A stretch of 64,000 nt of DNA from Allonocardiopsis opalescens (GTDB lineage Bacteria > Actinomycetota > Actinomycetes > Streptosporangiales > Streptosporangiaceae). The notes beneath the pieces were generated by a model, which was not told where the DNA came from, ran no database searches, and worked only from the letters and a program-made list of their open reading frames with translations. This document shows positions 7,288-15,535 of the stretch, piece after piece (the first letter of the stretch is position 1; every line of letters begins with the position of its first letter). The translations under genes were made by a program, and so were the position numbers. Location: positions 62,001-126,000 of the forward strand of contig NZ_PVZC01000002.1 of assembly GCF_003002095.1 (NCBI RefSeq), written 5' to 3'.

Positions 7288-8501
7288 CGGTTCGGCAGCT
7301 TCATCACTTCGACGGTCTGGTCGGCCCCGATCGAGGTGGCCGGCTCGGGCACCACGATGAGGGCGTTGGTCTCGGCCAGCGCCGAGAACTGGTGGGAGCC
7401 CTGGCGGGTGACGGGCGCGACGACGTAGCCGTCGGGCCCGTACTCCAGGATGGACCGCAGGTAGGACCGGCGGCCTTCCGGCGAGCTGACGGGGGCGGTG
7501 AGCCGGGCCCGCACCGACGGCAGCGGCTCGGGCGCCAGCCCCTGGAGCCGGGCCAGCGCGGGGCGGACGAACAGCTGGAAGGACACGTAGGCGCTGACGG
7601 GGTTGCCGGGCAGGGTGAAGATCGGGGTGCCGGCCTCGCCGACGGTGCCCCAGCCCTGCGGCATGCCGGGCTGCATGGCCACCCGTTCGAAGCTGACCGT
7701 GCCGAGCCGCGAGAGCACGTCCTTGACGACGTCGTGGGCGCCCATGCTGACGCCGCCGGTGGTGATGAGCACGTCGGCGTGGGCGAGGAGGTCCTCGATC
7801 GTGCCGAGCACGCCGCCGGGGTCGTCGCTGATGAAGCCGTGCCGGCTGCCGGCGCAGCCGGCCTCCATGGCGGCGGCGGTGAGCGCGAAGCTGTTGGACT
7901 CCCAGATCTGGCCGGGGCCGATGGGCCGGCCCGGTTCGACCAGTTCGGTGCCGGTGGACAGCACCACGACGCGCGGCCTGGGGTGCACCTTCACGGCCTT
8001 GCGGCCGACGGAGGCGAGCAGGCCCAGTTCGGCGGAGCCGACCCGGGTGCCCCGGCGCAGCACGACGGTGCCGGGGCGCACGTCGTCGCCGGCCCTGCGC
8101 ACGGCGTTGCCGGGGCGCGGCGCCCGCCTGATCAGCACTTCGGCGATGCCGCCGTCGGTCCACTCCACCGGTACGACGGCCTCGGCCCCGGCGGGCAGCG
8201 GCGCGCCGGTCATGATCCGGGCCGCCATGCCGTCGCGGATCGCGTAGACGCCGCCGTCGCCGGCGCCGATGTCGGCCACGACCGGCAGCTTCACCGGGCT
8301 GCCGGGGCCGGCCGCGGCGACGTCGGCCATCCGCACCGCGTAGCCGTCCATCGCGGAGTTGTCGAAGGGCGGCAGCGCCACGTCGGCCGTGATCGGCTCG
8401 GCCAGTACCCCGCCGTAGGCGCGCAGCAGGTCGAGTTCGATCGGGTACACCGGTTGCACCACCGACAGGATGTCCGCGATGTGCTGTTCGACCGTCTTCA
8501 T
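7284..8501 (-). CDS. moeA: MoeA/gephyrin-like molybdopterin molybdenumtransferase (possible Glp)
   Basis: 405 aa. Full MoeA architecture: PPFDNSAMDGYAVR (about 43-56), MTGAPLPAGAEAVVPVE (about 95-111), AGDDVRPG, then the MogA-like domain with VVVLSTGTEL and TTGGVSMGAHDVVKDVL (about 245-261), and the C-terminal barrel. MoeA inserts molybdate into adenylylated molybdopterin. It is adjacent to galU, moaC, mog, rimJ and a SepX/GlpR-like gene. In corynebacteria a MoeA homologue in this setting (Glp) binds FtsZ and the receptor GlpR, so a cell-division role in place of or besides Moco synthesis is plausible. Sequence alone cannot decide. Confidence 0.93.
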   Translation of the reverse strand: MKTVEQHIADILSVVQPVYPIELDLLRAYGGVLAEPITADVALPPFDNSAMDGYAVRMADVAAAGPGSPVKLPVVADIGAGDGGVYAIRDGMAARIMTGAPLPAGAEAVVPVEWTDGGIAEVLIRRAPRPGNAVRRAGDDVRPGTVVLRRGTRVGSAELGLLASVGRKAVKVHPRPRVVVLSTGTELVEPGRPIGPGQIWESNSFALTAAAMEAGCAGSRHGFISDDPGGVLGTIEDLLAHADVLITTGGVSMGAHDVVKDVLSRLGTVSFERVAMQPGMPQGWGTVGEAGTPIFTLPGNPVSAYVSFQLFVRPALARLQGLAPEPLPSVRARLTAPVSSPEGRRSYLRSILEYGPDGYVVAPVTRQGSHQFSALAETNALIVVPEPATSIGADQTVEVMKLPNR

Positions 8502-8536
8502 GGCCCGCTCCCTACCGCCCTGTCCACCCTGCCGTC

Positions 8537-8555
8537 CGCGCCGGGCACCGGCGCG
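8537..8555 (-). terminator. hairpin after galU
   Basis: CGCGCCGG (8537-8544) and CCGGCGCG (8548-8555) form an 8-bp stem with a 3-base loop directly after the galU stop at 8556. It separates galU from the moeA operon; no U-run. Confidence 0.55.
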
Positions 8556-9476
8556 CTAACGGGAGTCGGCCGTCAGCTGGTAGCTGTCCAGGAACTCCCG
8601 GAGCCACGGTACGAACTCCTTGGCCAGGTCGGGGCGCTCACACGCGAACTGCACCACGGTACGCAGGTAGTCGAGCTTGTTGCCGGTGTCGAAGCGGCGG
8701 CCGCGGAAGAGCACGCCGTGCACCGGGCCGCCCTCGGCCGGGCCCCGGCCGCTGAGGGTCTTGAGCGCGTCGGTCAGCTGGATCTCGCCGCCCCGGCCGG
8801 GCGGGGTGTGGCGCAGCACGTCGAAGACGGCCGGGTCGCACACGTAGCGGCCGATGATCGCCCAGCGGCTGGGGGCGTCCTGGGGGGCCGGCTTCTCCAC
8901 CAGGTCCGTGACGGTGACGACGTCGTCGTCCTCGGTGGGGGTGATGGCGGCGCAGCCGTAGCGGGAGACGTGCTCGGGCTCCACCTCCATCAGCGCGACG
9001 ACGCTGCCGCCGCGCTGCTTGCGCACGTCGATCATGCGGCGCAGCAGCTGGTCGTCGGAGCTGATCAGGTCGTCGCCGAGCAGCACGGCGAAGGGCTCGT
9101 CGCCGACGTGCTGCGCGCCGCAGAGCACGGCGTGGCCGAGGCCGCGCGGCTCGCCCTGGCGCACGTAGTGCACATTGGCCAGCTCGCTGGACTCGCGGAC
9201 GGAGGCGAGCCGGTCGAGGTCGTCCTTGACCCGCAGCGCCTCCTCCAGCTCGTAGGCGCGGTCGAAGTGGTCCTCGATGGACCGCTTGCTGCGCCCGGTG
9301 ATGAGCAGGATGTCGCCGAGGCCGGCGCCGACCGCCTCCTCGACGACGTACTGGATCGCGGGCTTGTCCACGATGGGCAGCATTTCCTTCGGCGTCGCCT
9401 TGGTGGCGGGAAGGAAACGGGTGCCGAGCCCGGCCGCGGGAACCACGGCCTTGGAAACCTGTTGGTAGTCCACCAT
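8556..9476 (-). CDS. galU: UTP-glucose-1-phosphate uridylyltransferase
   Basis: 306 aa from ATG 9476. Makes UDP-glucose from glucose-1-phosphate and UTP. Nucleotide-binding GLGTRFLPATKATPKEM near residues 16-32, DKPAIQYVVEEAV, the PRGLGHAVLCG segment and the VVEKPAP/RYVC region are characteristic of bacterial GalU. Length is normal. Upstream extensions of the frame have no ribosome-binding support. A divergent region of about 110 bp separates it from the folate cyclo-ligase gene. Confidence 0.95.
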   Translation of the reverse strand: MVDYQQVSKAVVPAAGLGTRFLPATKATPKEMLPIVDKPAIQYVVEEAVGAGLGDILLITGRSKRSIEDHFDRAYELEEALRVKDDLDRLASVRESSELANVHYVRQGEPRGLGHAVLCGAQHVGDEPFAVLLGDDLISSDDQLLRRMIDVRKQRGGSVVALMEVEPEHVSRYGCAAITPTEDDDVVTVTDLVEKPAPQDAPSRWAIIGRYVCDPAVFDVLRHTPPGRGGEIQLTDALKTLSGRGPAEGGPVHGVLFRGRRFDTGNKLDYLRTVVQFACERPDLAKEFVPWLREFLDSYQLTADSR

Positions 9477-9589
9477 GCCCGGAACCTTAGGCCATGGTGG
9501 TGCCCTCACGACGGGTACGGCGCGGTTAGCGTGGGCAACACGACACACGCGCCGCGCCCAGGGCGGCGCGGACGGGCTCGGGAGGCGCG

Positions 9590-10183
9590 GTGGCGGTGGG
9601 CGCGGAGAGCGCGGCGGCGAAGGCGGCGCTGCGCCGCCGGATGCTGGCGGCCCGGCAGGGGCTGACCGAGGCGGAGCGGTCCTTCGCGGGCTCGGCGCTG
9701 CGCGACACGCTGCTGGAGCGCCCCGAGCTGACGATGGGCGGCACCCTGGCCGCCTTCAGCGCGATGGGCACCGAGCCGCCGACGGGCCGGCTGCTGTACG
9801 GCCTGTGGAAGCGGGGCGCCTACGTCCTGCTGCCGGTGCTGCTGCCCGGCGGCGATCTGGACTGGGCGGCCTACGACGGCCCCGACTCGCTCGCGCCCGG
9901 CCCGGCCGGGGCGCTGGAGCCCACGGGGCCGCGGTACGGCGTGGACGCGGTGCGGCGGGTGGCCGCGATGATCGTGCCCGCGCTGGCCGTCGACGGCGCC
10001 GGGCGGCGCCTGGGGCGCGGCGGGGGCAGCTACGACCGCGCGCTGGCGCGGATGCCGGCCGGGGCGCTGACGATCGCCGCAATCTACGACGGCGAGCTGG
10101 TCGACGAGGTGCCGGTCGAGCCGCACGACCGGCCGGTGGCGGCGGTGGTCACCCCGGGCGGCGGCTTCCGGCGGCTGGGCTGA
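9590..10183 (+). CDS. 5-formyltetrahydrofolate cyclo-ligase family protein
   Basis: 197 aa from GTG 9590 (GGAGG at 9581-9585); GTG 9596 two codons later has better spacing and may be the true start. The family converts 5-formyl-THF to 5,10-methenyl-THF with ATP. Motifs: KAALRRRMLAARQGL at the N-terminus with basic substrate-binding residues, and LGRGGGSYDRALARMP near 140-155, matching the GxGxGYYD ATP/phosphate loop (here GSYD). The VAAVVTPGG end is also typical. Divergent from galU; same order seen in other actinobacteria. Confidence 0.9.
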   Translation: MAVGAESAAAKAALRRRMLAARQGLTEAERSFAGSALRDTLLERPELTMGGTLAAFSAMGTEPPTGRLLYGLWKRGAYVLLPVLLPGGDLDWAAYDGPDSLAPGPAGALEPTGPRYGVDAVRRVAAMIVPALAVDGAGRRLGRGGGSYDRALARMPAGALTIAAIYDGELVDEVPVEPHDRPVAAVVTPGGGFRRLG

Positions 10184-10333
10184 GGTCCGGCGGCGGGGGC
10201 CGCGCCGGAAATGTCCGCGGCCGCGGCGCCGTTGTGCTCCGTGGCACCGCGCGGGCCGGGCTCGGGCCCTGCCGCGGAGTAGCCGCGGAGGAGACGAGGT
10301 GCGCCGACGCGGTCCGCACCGGCGGCCCGGATG

Positions 10334-10362
10334 TCGCACCTGCGTCGCGCAGTGCGTAAGAT
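10334..10362 (+). promoter_or_regulatory. probable sigma-70-type promoter of the FmdB gene
   Basis: A good -10 box TAAGAT (10357-10362) lies 17 bases after TCGCAC (10334-10339), a weak -35. The FmdB start is at 10403. The CIRCE-like repeat begins immediately after the -10 box. Confidence 0.5.
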
Positions 10363-10389
10363 TTAGCAGTCTTGAGGCCCGAGTGCCAG
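10363..10389 (+). promoter_or_regulatory. CIRCE-like inverted repeat (HrcA-type operator)
   Basis: TTAGCAGTC (10363-10371), 9 bases, GAGTGCCAG (10381-10389). The CIRCE consensus TTAGCACTC-N9-GAGTGCTAA is matched at 15 of 18 positions with the exact 9-base spacer. It would overlap the transcription start of the FmdB gene. HrcA binding is an inference. Confidence 0.5.
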
Positions 10390-10402
10390 CAAGGAGGAGT
10401 CC

Positions 10403-10774
10403 GTGCCCACGTACCAGTACGCATGCACGTCATGTGACACCAAGCTCGAGGTCGTGCAGAAGTTCAGCGACGACCCGCTGACCACCTGCCCGGAGTGCGA
10501 GGGGCGGCTGCGCAAGCTCTACTCCGCGGTGGGCATCGTGTTCAAGGGTTCGGGCTTCTACCGCACCGACAGCCGGTCCGGCTCCAGCAGCGTCTCGTCG
10601 TCGGCCAACGGCGGCTCGAAGGACTCCGGCGGCTCCGCGGACTCCGGCTCGTCCTCGGCCAAGGAGAGCTCGGGCTCGGACGCGTCCTCGACCTCGTCGT
10701 CCTCTTCGTCCTCGGCCTCGTCGTCTTCGTCGTCGGGCGCTTCGTCCAGCAAGCCCGCCGCCCCCGTCTCCTGA
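10403..10774 (+). CDS. FmdB-family zinc-ribbon protein with Ser-rich tail
   Basis: 123 aa, GTG start with AAGGAGGAG 6 bases upstream. Residues 1-45 are the FmdB zinc ribbon: MPTYQYACTSCDTKLEVVQ with Cys8/Cys11 and CPEC with Cys29/Cys32, then LYSAVGIVFKGSGFYRTD. From about residue 55 the protein is almost entirely Ser with Gly, Ala and acidic residues, ending SKPAAPVS, so it is a disordered tail. The family is annotated as regulatory but its biochemical role is unsettled. A possible heat-shock-type operator precedes it. Confidence 0.88.
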   Translation: MPTYQYACTSCDTKLEVVQKFSDDPLTTCPECEGRLRKLYSAVGIVFKGSGFYRTDSRSGSSSVSSSANGGSKDSGGSADSGSSSAKESSGSDASSTSSSSSSSASSSSSSGASSSKPAAPVS

Positions 10775-10876
10775 CCGCCACGGCGGCGCCCGCGGGCACC
10801 GTCGTGGCGCCGCCGCCGGCCGCGCGGCGGTGTGACACTCCGCACAGCGGTCGGCCGCGGCCCGGCGCGCCTGCGC

Positions 10877-11779
10877 TCAGCGCGCGGCCCGCCGCTCCCG
10901 CATGGCGTCGGCCAGGGCGCTGTCATAGCGCGACTCCTCGGCGGGCATCGCGGCCACCAGCGCCTCGGCGCGCTTGACGACCACGTCGGCGGCGAGCCGG
11001 TCGGTGGGCAGGTAGAGCAGGTCGGCCCGGACGCCCGCCAGCACCATCGCGCCGACCTCGTCGGGGTCGCGCCCGTAGGTGCGCAGCGCCGCGTCGCCCG
11101 CCTCGGCGAGCTCGTTCATCGCGGCCAGTTCGCGGTCGGACACCACTCCGGCCGGAAGCATTCGCACGCTGTTCTCCCCCACCTTCGTGCCGACCATGCC
11201 GGGGATCAGCACGCTCACCCCGATCGGCCGCCCCTCGTCGGCCAGGCCGCGCCGCAGCGCCTCCGACAGGCCCGTCACGGCGAACTTCGACGCGTGGTAG
11301 GTGTAGCCCGAGCTGCGCTCGGGGAAGACCGCCAGCCCCGCGGCCGAGGATGTGTTCACCACGTGCCCGGGCCCGCCCCGCTCGATCATGCGGGGCAGGA
11401 AGGTCTGGATGCCGTTGTTGACGCCGTCCAGGTTGATGCCCACGACGTAGTCCCAGGTGGCGTAGCTCAGCTCCGCGGAGATGGACTGGAGCGCGCCGAC
11501 GCCCACACCCGCATTGTTCACCAGCACCGACACCGGCCCGACGCTGCGCTCGGCCGCGTCGGCCACTTCGGCGTAGCGCTCGCGGTCGCGCACGTCCAAC
11601 TCGAAGACGGCGACGTCGGTGACCTCCGCCAGCTCCGCCCGCGCCTCGGCGAGGGCGTCCGCGTCGACGTCGGCGAGTGCCAGCCGCATGCCCGCGCCGG
11701 CGAAGGCCCGGGCGATCCCGCGTCCGATGCCCTGCGCCCCGCCGGTGATGAAGGCGGTCGCGCCCCTTACGTCCTCCAT
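10877..11779 (-). CDS. short-chain dehydrogenase/reductase
   Basis: 300 aa classical SDR. NAD(P)-binding TGGAQGIGRGIARAFAG (about 13-29), NNAGVGVG (about 87-94), catalytic Ser in NTSSAAGLAVF and YHASK (YxxxK, about residues 155-159). Asp in LADVDADAL after strand 2 suggests NAD(H) preference. The substrate is unknown. It is divergently transcribed from the TetR gene at 11866, and a palindrome between them suggests that TetR controls it. The C-terminal about 60 residues extend beyond the minimal SDR fold. Confidence 0.9.
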   Translation of the reverse strand: MEDVRGATAFITGGAQGIGRGIARAFAGAGMRLALADVDADALAEARAELAEVTDVAVFELDVRDRERYAEVADAAERSVGPVSVLVNNAGVGVGALQSISAELSYATWDYVVGINLDGVNNGIQTFLPRMIERGGPGHVVNTSSAAGLAVFPERSSGYTYHASKFAVTGLSEALRRGLADEGRPIGVSVLIPGMVGTKVGENSVRMLPAGVVSDRELAAMNELAEAGDAALRTYGRDPDEVGAMVLAGVRADLLYLPTDRLAADVVVKRAEALVAAMPAEESRYDSALADAMRERRAAR

Positions 11780-11805
11780 GCCGAACCTCTTCCCTGTCGA
11801 AAATC

Positions 11806-11833
11806 AGATTGACTCTATTTTTAGAGCTTATCT
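11806..11833. promoter_or_regulatory. operator between SDR and TetR genes
   Basis: An interrupted palindrome: AGAT, 3 bases, CTCTA, TTTT, TAGAG, 3 bases, ATCT. Nine of the 12 positions in each half match. This AT-rich island in GC-rich DNA lies 27 bp from the SDR start and 33 bp from the TetR start, so one repressor dimer pair could cover both promoters. Confidence 0.6.
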
Positions 11834-11865
11834 GTTTCCAGGGTCGATCCGGTAGGCTCGCCGCC

Positions 11866-12468
11866 ATGGAACAGCCGCAGGGACTCCGGGAGCGCAAGAA
11901 GGCGCGGACCCGCCGCACCCTGGTCGAGACGGGGCTGCGCCTCTTCGACCGGCAGGGGTACGACGCGACCACGGTCGCCCAGATCGCCGCGGCGGCCGAG
12001 GTGGCACCGGCGACCTTCTTCACCTACTTCCCGGCGAAGGAGGACCTGGTCTTCGCCCAGCAGCCCGAACGCCTCCAGGCCCTGCACGCCGCCATCGCGG
12101 ACCGCGCCCCCGGCGACTCCGTGGCCGACGTCCTGCTCCGCGGCGCGCGCCTGCTGCTCGAATCCGACGACTGGAGCATCGAGTCCGACACCGGCCTGTC
12201 CGCCGTCCGCGCCCGCCTGGTCGCCGAGGAGCCGTCCCTGCGCGCCGCCGCGCTGCGCCGCCTCTTCGACATCCAGGACGAACTGGCCGGCACACTCGCC
12301 CGCGCGTTCCCCGACGAACTGGACGACATCGCCGCCCACGCCGTCATCGGCTCCGTCGTCGGCGCCGTCATCAGCACCGCCATGTCCGCCGTCCGCCGCG
12401 GCGCCCCGGAGACCGTCCCCCAAGTAGCCATCCGCGCCGCCCAGATCGCCCTGGCGGGAACGGCCTGA
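11866..12468 (+). CDS. TetR-family regulator (paired with SDR)
   Basis: 200 aa from ATG 11866. Residues about 10-60 hold the TetR DNA-binding domain: RKKARTRRTLVETGLRLF, GYDATTVAQIAAAAEVAPAT helix-turn-helix and FFTYFPAKEDLVF. The rest is a ligand-binding domain with no recognisable ligand signature, including an acidic DIQDELAGTLARAFPDELDDI segment. It is divergent from the SDR gene over an 87-bp interval with a palindromic operator, the usual autoregulated-repressor layout. Confidence 0.92.
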   Translation: MEQPQGLRERKKARTRRTLVETGLRLFDRQGYDATTVAQIAAAAEVAPATFFTYFPAKEDLVFAQQPERLQALHAAIADRAPGDSVADVLLRGARLLLESDDWSIESDTGLSAVRARLVAEEPSLRAAALRRLFDIQDELAGTLARAFPDELDDIAAHAVIGSVVGAVISTAMSAVRRGAPETVPQVAIRAAQIALAGTA

Positions 12469-12516
12469 CGGCCCGGGCGGCGGAAGCGGGGACGACTCCT
12501 ACGGCCCCGGCCGCCC

Positions 12517-12564
12517 GCACGCGCTCTCCCCCGCACGCGCTCTCCCCCGCACGCGCTCTCCCCT
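12517..12564. repeat. three tandem 16-bp repeats
   Basis: GCACGCGCTCTCCCCC occurs at 12517 and 12533 and, with a final T, at 12549. Lies in the gap between the TetR gene and the SAF protein gene. No coding sense. Confidence 0.8.
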
Positions 12565-12742
12565 CGCAGGCACCCACACACACCCCCGCCCTCCCAAGGG
12601 GGGACGACCCCACATCCAGAATTTCGCGGCCGACACCGCCGCCGCCAGGGGCTACCCGCCGGTTGTGGACAACTCCGCCCGGGCGCCCGCGCCTGTGGAC
12701 AGTGCGAGGCGGCCGGCCGCCGTTCCGCGTTACCGTCCCGGC

Positions 12743-13411
12743 ATGCACACCACACCGCCGTCCCCGCGCCCCCGTCCCGCCCGCGCGAACCGGCCGCCCG
12801 GCAGCGCATGGCAGCGCGGCGCGCTCACCGTCGCCCGCTACCGCCGCCCCGCCGCGGCCGCCCTGTGCGCCGGCGCCGCGCTCGCCGCCCTCTACCTGGT
12901 CCGGCCGCCGCCCGAGCCCACCGCCGCGGTGCTGGCCGCCGACCGCGATCTCGCGGCCGGCGAGGTCATCGCCGCGGGCGCCGTCCGCACGGTCCGCGTC
13001 CCCACCGCCCTGCTGCCCGACGGCGCCCTGCGGCCGGGCTCCCGCCGCGCGGGCGAGCGCGTCGCCGGGCCGGTCCGCCGCGGCGAGGTGCTGACCGACG
13101 CCCGCCTCGACGCGCGGCCGCACCCCGACGACTTCGGTCCCGGCCTCGTCGCGGCGCCGGTCCGGCTCACCGACGGCGGCGTCGCCGCGCTGCTCCGCCC
13201 CGGGCAGCGGGTGGATCTACTGGCGGCCGGCGACGCCACCGAAGGCGCCGCCGTACGGCTCGCCGAGCGCGCGCCCGTGCTGGAGGTGCCGCAGGCGCAG
13301 CCCGACGCGGTCGACGGAGCGCTGATCGTGCTGGCCCTGACCCCGCAGCAGGCCGCCCAACTCGCCGCCCAGACCATCCACTCCCATCTCTCCGTTACCA
13401 TACGTAACTGA
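12743..13411 (+). CDS. SAF-domain membrane-anchored protein (CpaB/RcpC-like)
   Basis: 222 aa from ATG 12743; an in-frame ATG at 12665 would add 26 disordered residues and has no better start signal. After a Pro/Arg-rich cytoplasmic leader, one membrane helix (AAAALCAGAALAALYLV, about residues 39-55) precedes a SAF domain: VLAADRDLAAGEVIAAGAVR and RRGEVLTDARL. The C-terminal segment (LRPGQRVDLLAAG onward) matches the extracytoplasmic part of CpaB-like pilus assembly proteins. Adjacent mscL is a common actinobacterial neighbour. No other pilus genes are present, so pilus function is not supported. Confidence 0.75.
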   Translation: MHTTPPSPRPRPARANRPPGSAWQRGALTVARYRRPAAAALCAGAALAALYLVRPPPEPTAAVLAADRDLAAGEVIAAGAVRTVRVPTALLPDGALRPGSRRAGERVAGPVRRGEVLTDARLDARPHPDDFGPGLVAAPVRLTDGGVAALLRPGQRVDLLAAGDATEGAAVRLAERAPVLEVPQAQPDAVDGALIVLALTPQQAAQLAAQTIHSHLSVTIRN

Positions 13412-13501
13412 TTCATATCTCAACGTATCCACTGCGCGTACCCCCGGTCCCACGCGACCACGCGCGTCCCGACTCCCCGAAACGAAAGGCCGAACGACCT
13501 C

Positions 13502-13912
13502 ATGAGCGGCTTCCGGAAGTTCCTGCTCCAGGGCAATCTCGTTCAGCTCGCCGTCGCCGTCGTCATCGGCGCGGCCTTCAGCGGACTCGTCACGTCCTTC
13601 ACCGACGCCTTCATCTCGCCGCTGCTGGCCCTGCTCATGGGCGGCCTCCCCGACTTCAGCGCGGCGGCCTTCACCGTCGGCGACGCGGTGTTCCAGTACG
13701 GCCTCTTCGTCGACGCGCTGATCGACTTCGTGATCATGGCCGCGATCATCTACTTCCTGGTGGTGCTGCCGATCTCCAAGGTTCTGGAGCGGATCACCAA
13801 GAAGGAGGAGGCGACCGAGCACGAGTGCCCCGAGTGCCGGAGCCTCATCCCGCTGGCCGCCACCCGGTGCAAGTTCTGCACCAGCGAGGTCGCCGCTGCG
13901 ATCACCTCCTGA
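13502..13912 (+). CDS. mscL: large-conductance mechanosensitive channel MscL
   Basis: 136 aa. MSGFRKFLLQGNLVQLAVAVVIGAAF gives the N-terminal amphipathic helix and TM1; ALIDFVIMAAIIYFLVVLP is TM2, followed by SKVLERITKKEEA. It acts as an emergency pressure valve in the membrane. The periplasmic loop is short. Unlike the enterobacterial protein, the C-terminus ends in a zinc-ribbon-like CPEC-x11-CKFC (about residues 111-128), a variant seen in actinobacterial MscL. Confidence 0.95.
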   Translation: MSGFRKFLLQGNLVQLAVAVVIGAAFSGLVTSFTDAFISPLLALLMGGLPDFSAAAFTVGDAVFQYGLFVDALIDFVIMAAIIYFLVVLPISKVLERITKKEEATEHECPECRSLIPLAATRCKFCTSEVAAAITS

Positions 13913-13923
13913 CCCGGCCCGCC

Positions 13924-13962
13924 CGGGTCCGGCCCCGACGGGCCGCCGCGGGGCCGGACCCG
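13924..13962. terminator. bidirectional terminator between mscL and the M15 peptidase gene
   Basis: CGGGTCCGGCCCC (13924-13936) pairs perfectly with 13950-13962 over a 13-base loop. It sits in the 70-bp gap between two converging genes. Confidence 0.75.
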
Positions 13963-13982
13963 GCACGGCCACGGACGACGGG

Positions 13983-15038
13983 TCAGTAGTCGGCCTGCTC
14001 GGGCACGAACTCCCAGTGCCAGGGCTCGAAGGGGTTCGACTTCGCCCAGTCCGGGTGGATCCAGCCGTACCGCTGCCCGTGCTCCTCCAGCCAGTTGAAC
14101 TGCTCCGAGCGGAAGTTCTGGATCCCGCCGCAGAGGTCGAGCGCCATGCCGAGGCCGTGGTTGCTGGTGCCGGGCACCGCCGCGAAGCCGGGACGGCTGT
14201 AGAACACCGACTGCTGCTCCGACAGCGGCCGGTAGGCGTCGGTGATGCAGATCGTCTCGCCGAAGTGGTCGAGGTACTCGTTGTTCAGCTCGATGAAGGC
14301 GGCGGCCGCGTCCGGGCGCAGCAGCTCGCCCTCTTCGTGCAGCTCGCACAGGTATTCGCTGGGGATCAGCCCGTTGGGATACTGGTCCGCCTCGGCCGCG
14401 AGGCCGGGATCGCAGGAGTCGTTGGTGTAGGGCATGTACCGCTCGCTGCTGAGCCCGCGCTCCTCCAGCTCGGCCAGCAGCTCGTCCGTCGACGCCTCGG
14501 ACTGCTCGCGCAGTGCGTCGACCTGCGAGTCGACCTCCACCCGCTCCAGCTGGGTGCTCGCCTGAAGCTCCTGCGCCTCCCCGGCGAGCTCGCGCTGCCG
14601 CTCCTGCAGCTCGGCCGCCTCCTCGATCATCGCCTGCTGGTTCTCGCTCAGTTTCTGGAAGTCCGCGGCCAGCCGCAGGTCCTCCTCGGACTCCGACGAG
14701 GTCAGGATGCCCGCGACCCCGCCCAGGTCGGTCTGCTGGTAGGCGGCATTGGCGATCGCCCCGATCGGCTCGCGCAGCTCGGTCAGCCGCGTCTCGGCCT
14801 GCTGCAGCTCGTGCAGCGTGCCGACCAGCTGCTCCTGCGCCTCCTCCAGGCTCTGCTCACGCTCGCGGTACTCCCGCTGCGCGGCCTCCAGCTCCTCGGC
14901 GGCGGCGGTCGCGTTCTCACGCAGCTCGCTCAGCCGGTCCGCGGCGCTCACCGGAGCGCCGGCACCGAGGGCACCGGGGAGCAGCGACGTCAGGGCCCCG
15001 AGGACCACCAGACGTGTCGCCAGTCTCCGAATGGACAC
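13983..15038 (-). CDS. secreted M15 (VanY-type) D-Ala-D-Ala carboxypeptidase with coiled coil
   Basis: 351 aa from GTG 15038, preceded by GGAGGGG; a longer frame lacks a start signal. Residues 1-33 form a signal peptide (RRLATRLVVLGALTSLLPGALG). Residues about 35-190 are a long Glu/Gln/Ala coiled coil (NATAAAEELEAAQREYRERE and following). The catalytic domain (about 215-351) has the zinc motifs: SNHGLGMALDLCGG, with His and Asp of the HxxxxxxD type, and EPWHWEF with the final His. Likely trims cell-wall stem peptides. The coiled coil resembles those of divisome-controlled hydrolases, so it may be activated by a partner protein. Confidence 0.88.
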   Translation of the reverse strand: MSIRRLATRLVVLGALTSLLPGALGAGAPVSAADRLSELRENATAAAEELEAAQREYREREQSLEEAQEQLVGTLHELQQAETRLTELREPIGAIANAAYQQTDLGGVAGILTSSESEEDLRLAADFQKLSENQQAMIEEAAELQERQRELAGEAQELQASTQLERVEVDSQVDALREQSEASTDELLAELEERGLSSERYMPYTNDSCDPGLAAEADQYPNGLIPSEYLCELHEEGELLRPDAAAAFIELNNEYLDHFGETICITDAYRPLSEQQSVFYSRPGFAAVPGTSNHGLGMALDLCGGIQNFRSEQFNWLEEHGQRYGWIHPDWAKSNPFEPWHWEFVPEQADY

Positions 15039-15535
15039 CCAATCCCCTCCGCGGGACGTCGTCGTGCAGAGCGACCGGGGACGTCTCACCGGCTCGGCGC
15101 ACGCCCGCGCCCGCACTTTGCGAGTGGATCGTACGCGGTTCCCGGTTCGTCCGGACGCGATACCGCCCCAGCGGGCGACCCAGCGTACGGAGCCACGCAC
15201 GGGACGTATCGTGCGGCGCGCAGACGGGTCACCTCCACCGCGAGCAGACCCATGCTAAACGCATACGCACCGTGCCCGAACCCCAGAACCGCGCACCCCG
15301 GACACGAAACGCCAAAATCACCGGCCGGACGGCGCCAGATCCGCGACCAGACCCACCAAGGCCCACCGATACGTCAGCACCACCGGCCCTTCGCCGACGC
15401 CGCCTCCAGCCCCGACCCAGCCGCGGACGCAAAAGCCAGGCGACCCGCCACCCACCTGTGCCAGACTTGAGCCGGTCACGGCAGGCGCTCACAGCCGCCC
15501 GCCCGGCCGGGATTCGATAGACTCGGCCCACGAAC
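15039..15535. other. 497-bp intergenic region
   Basis: No supported gene. It contains the promoter region of the peptidase gene (minus strand) and of tRNA-Arg (plus strand). The stretch around 15250-15480 is rich in CA/CC and has no clear hairpins. Confidence 0.4.

Noticed and set aside
12517-12564. Short tandem repeats considered as a CRISPR-like array
   Set aside because: Units are contiguous 16-mers without spacers; simple replication-slippage repeat. No CRISPR array or cas gene was seen in the window.
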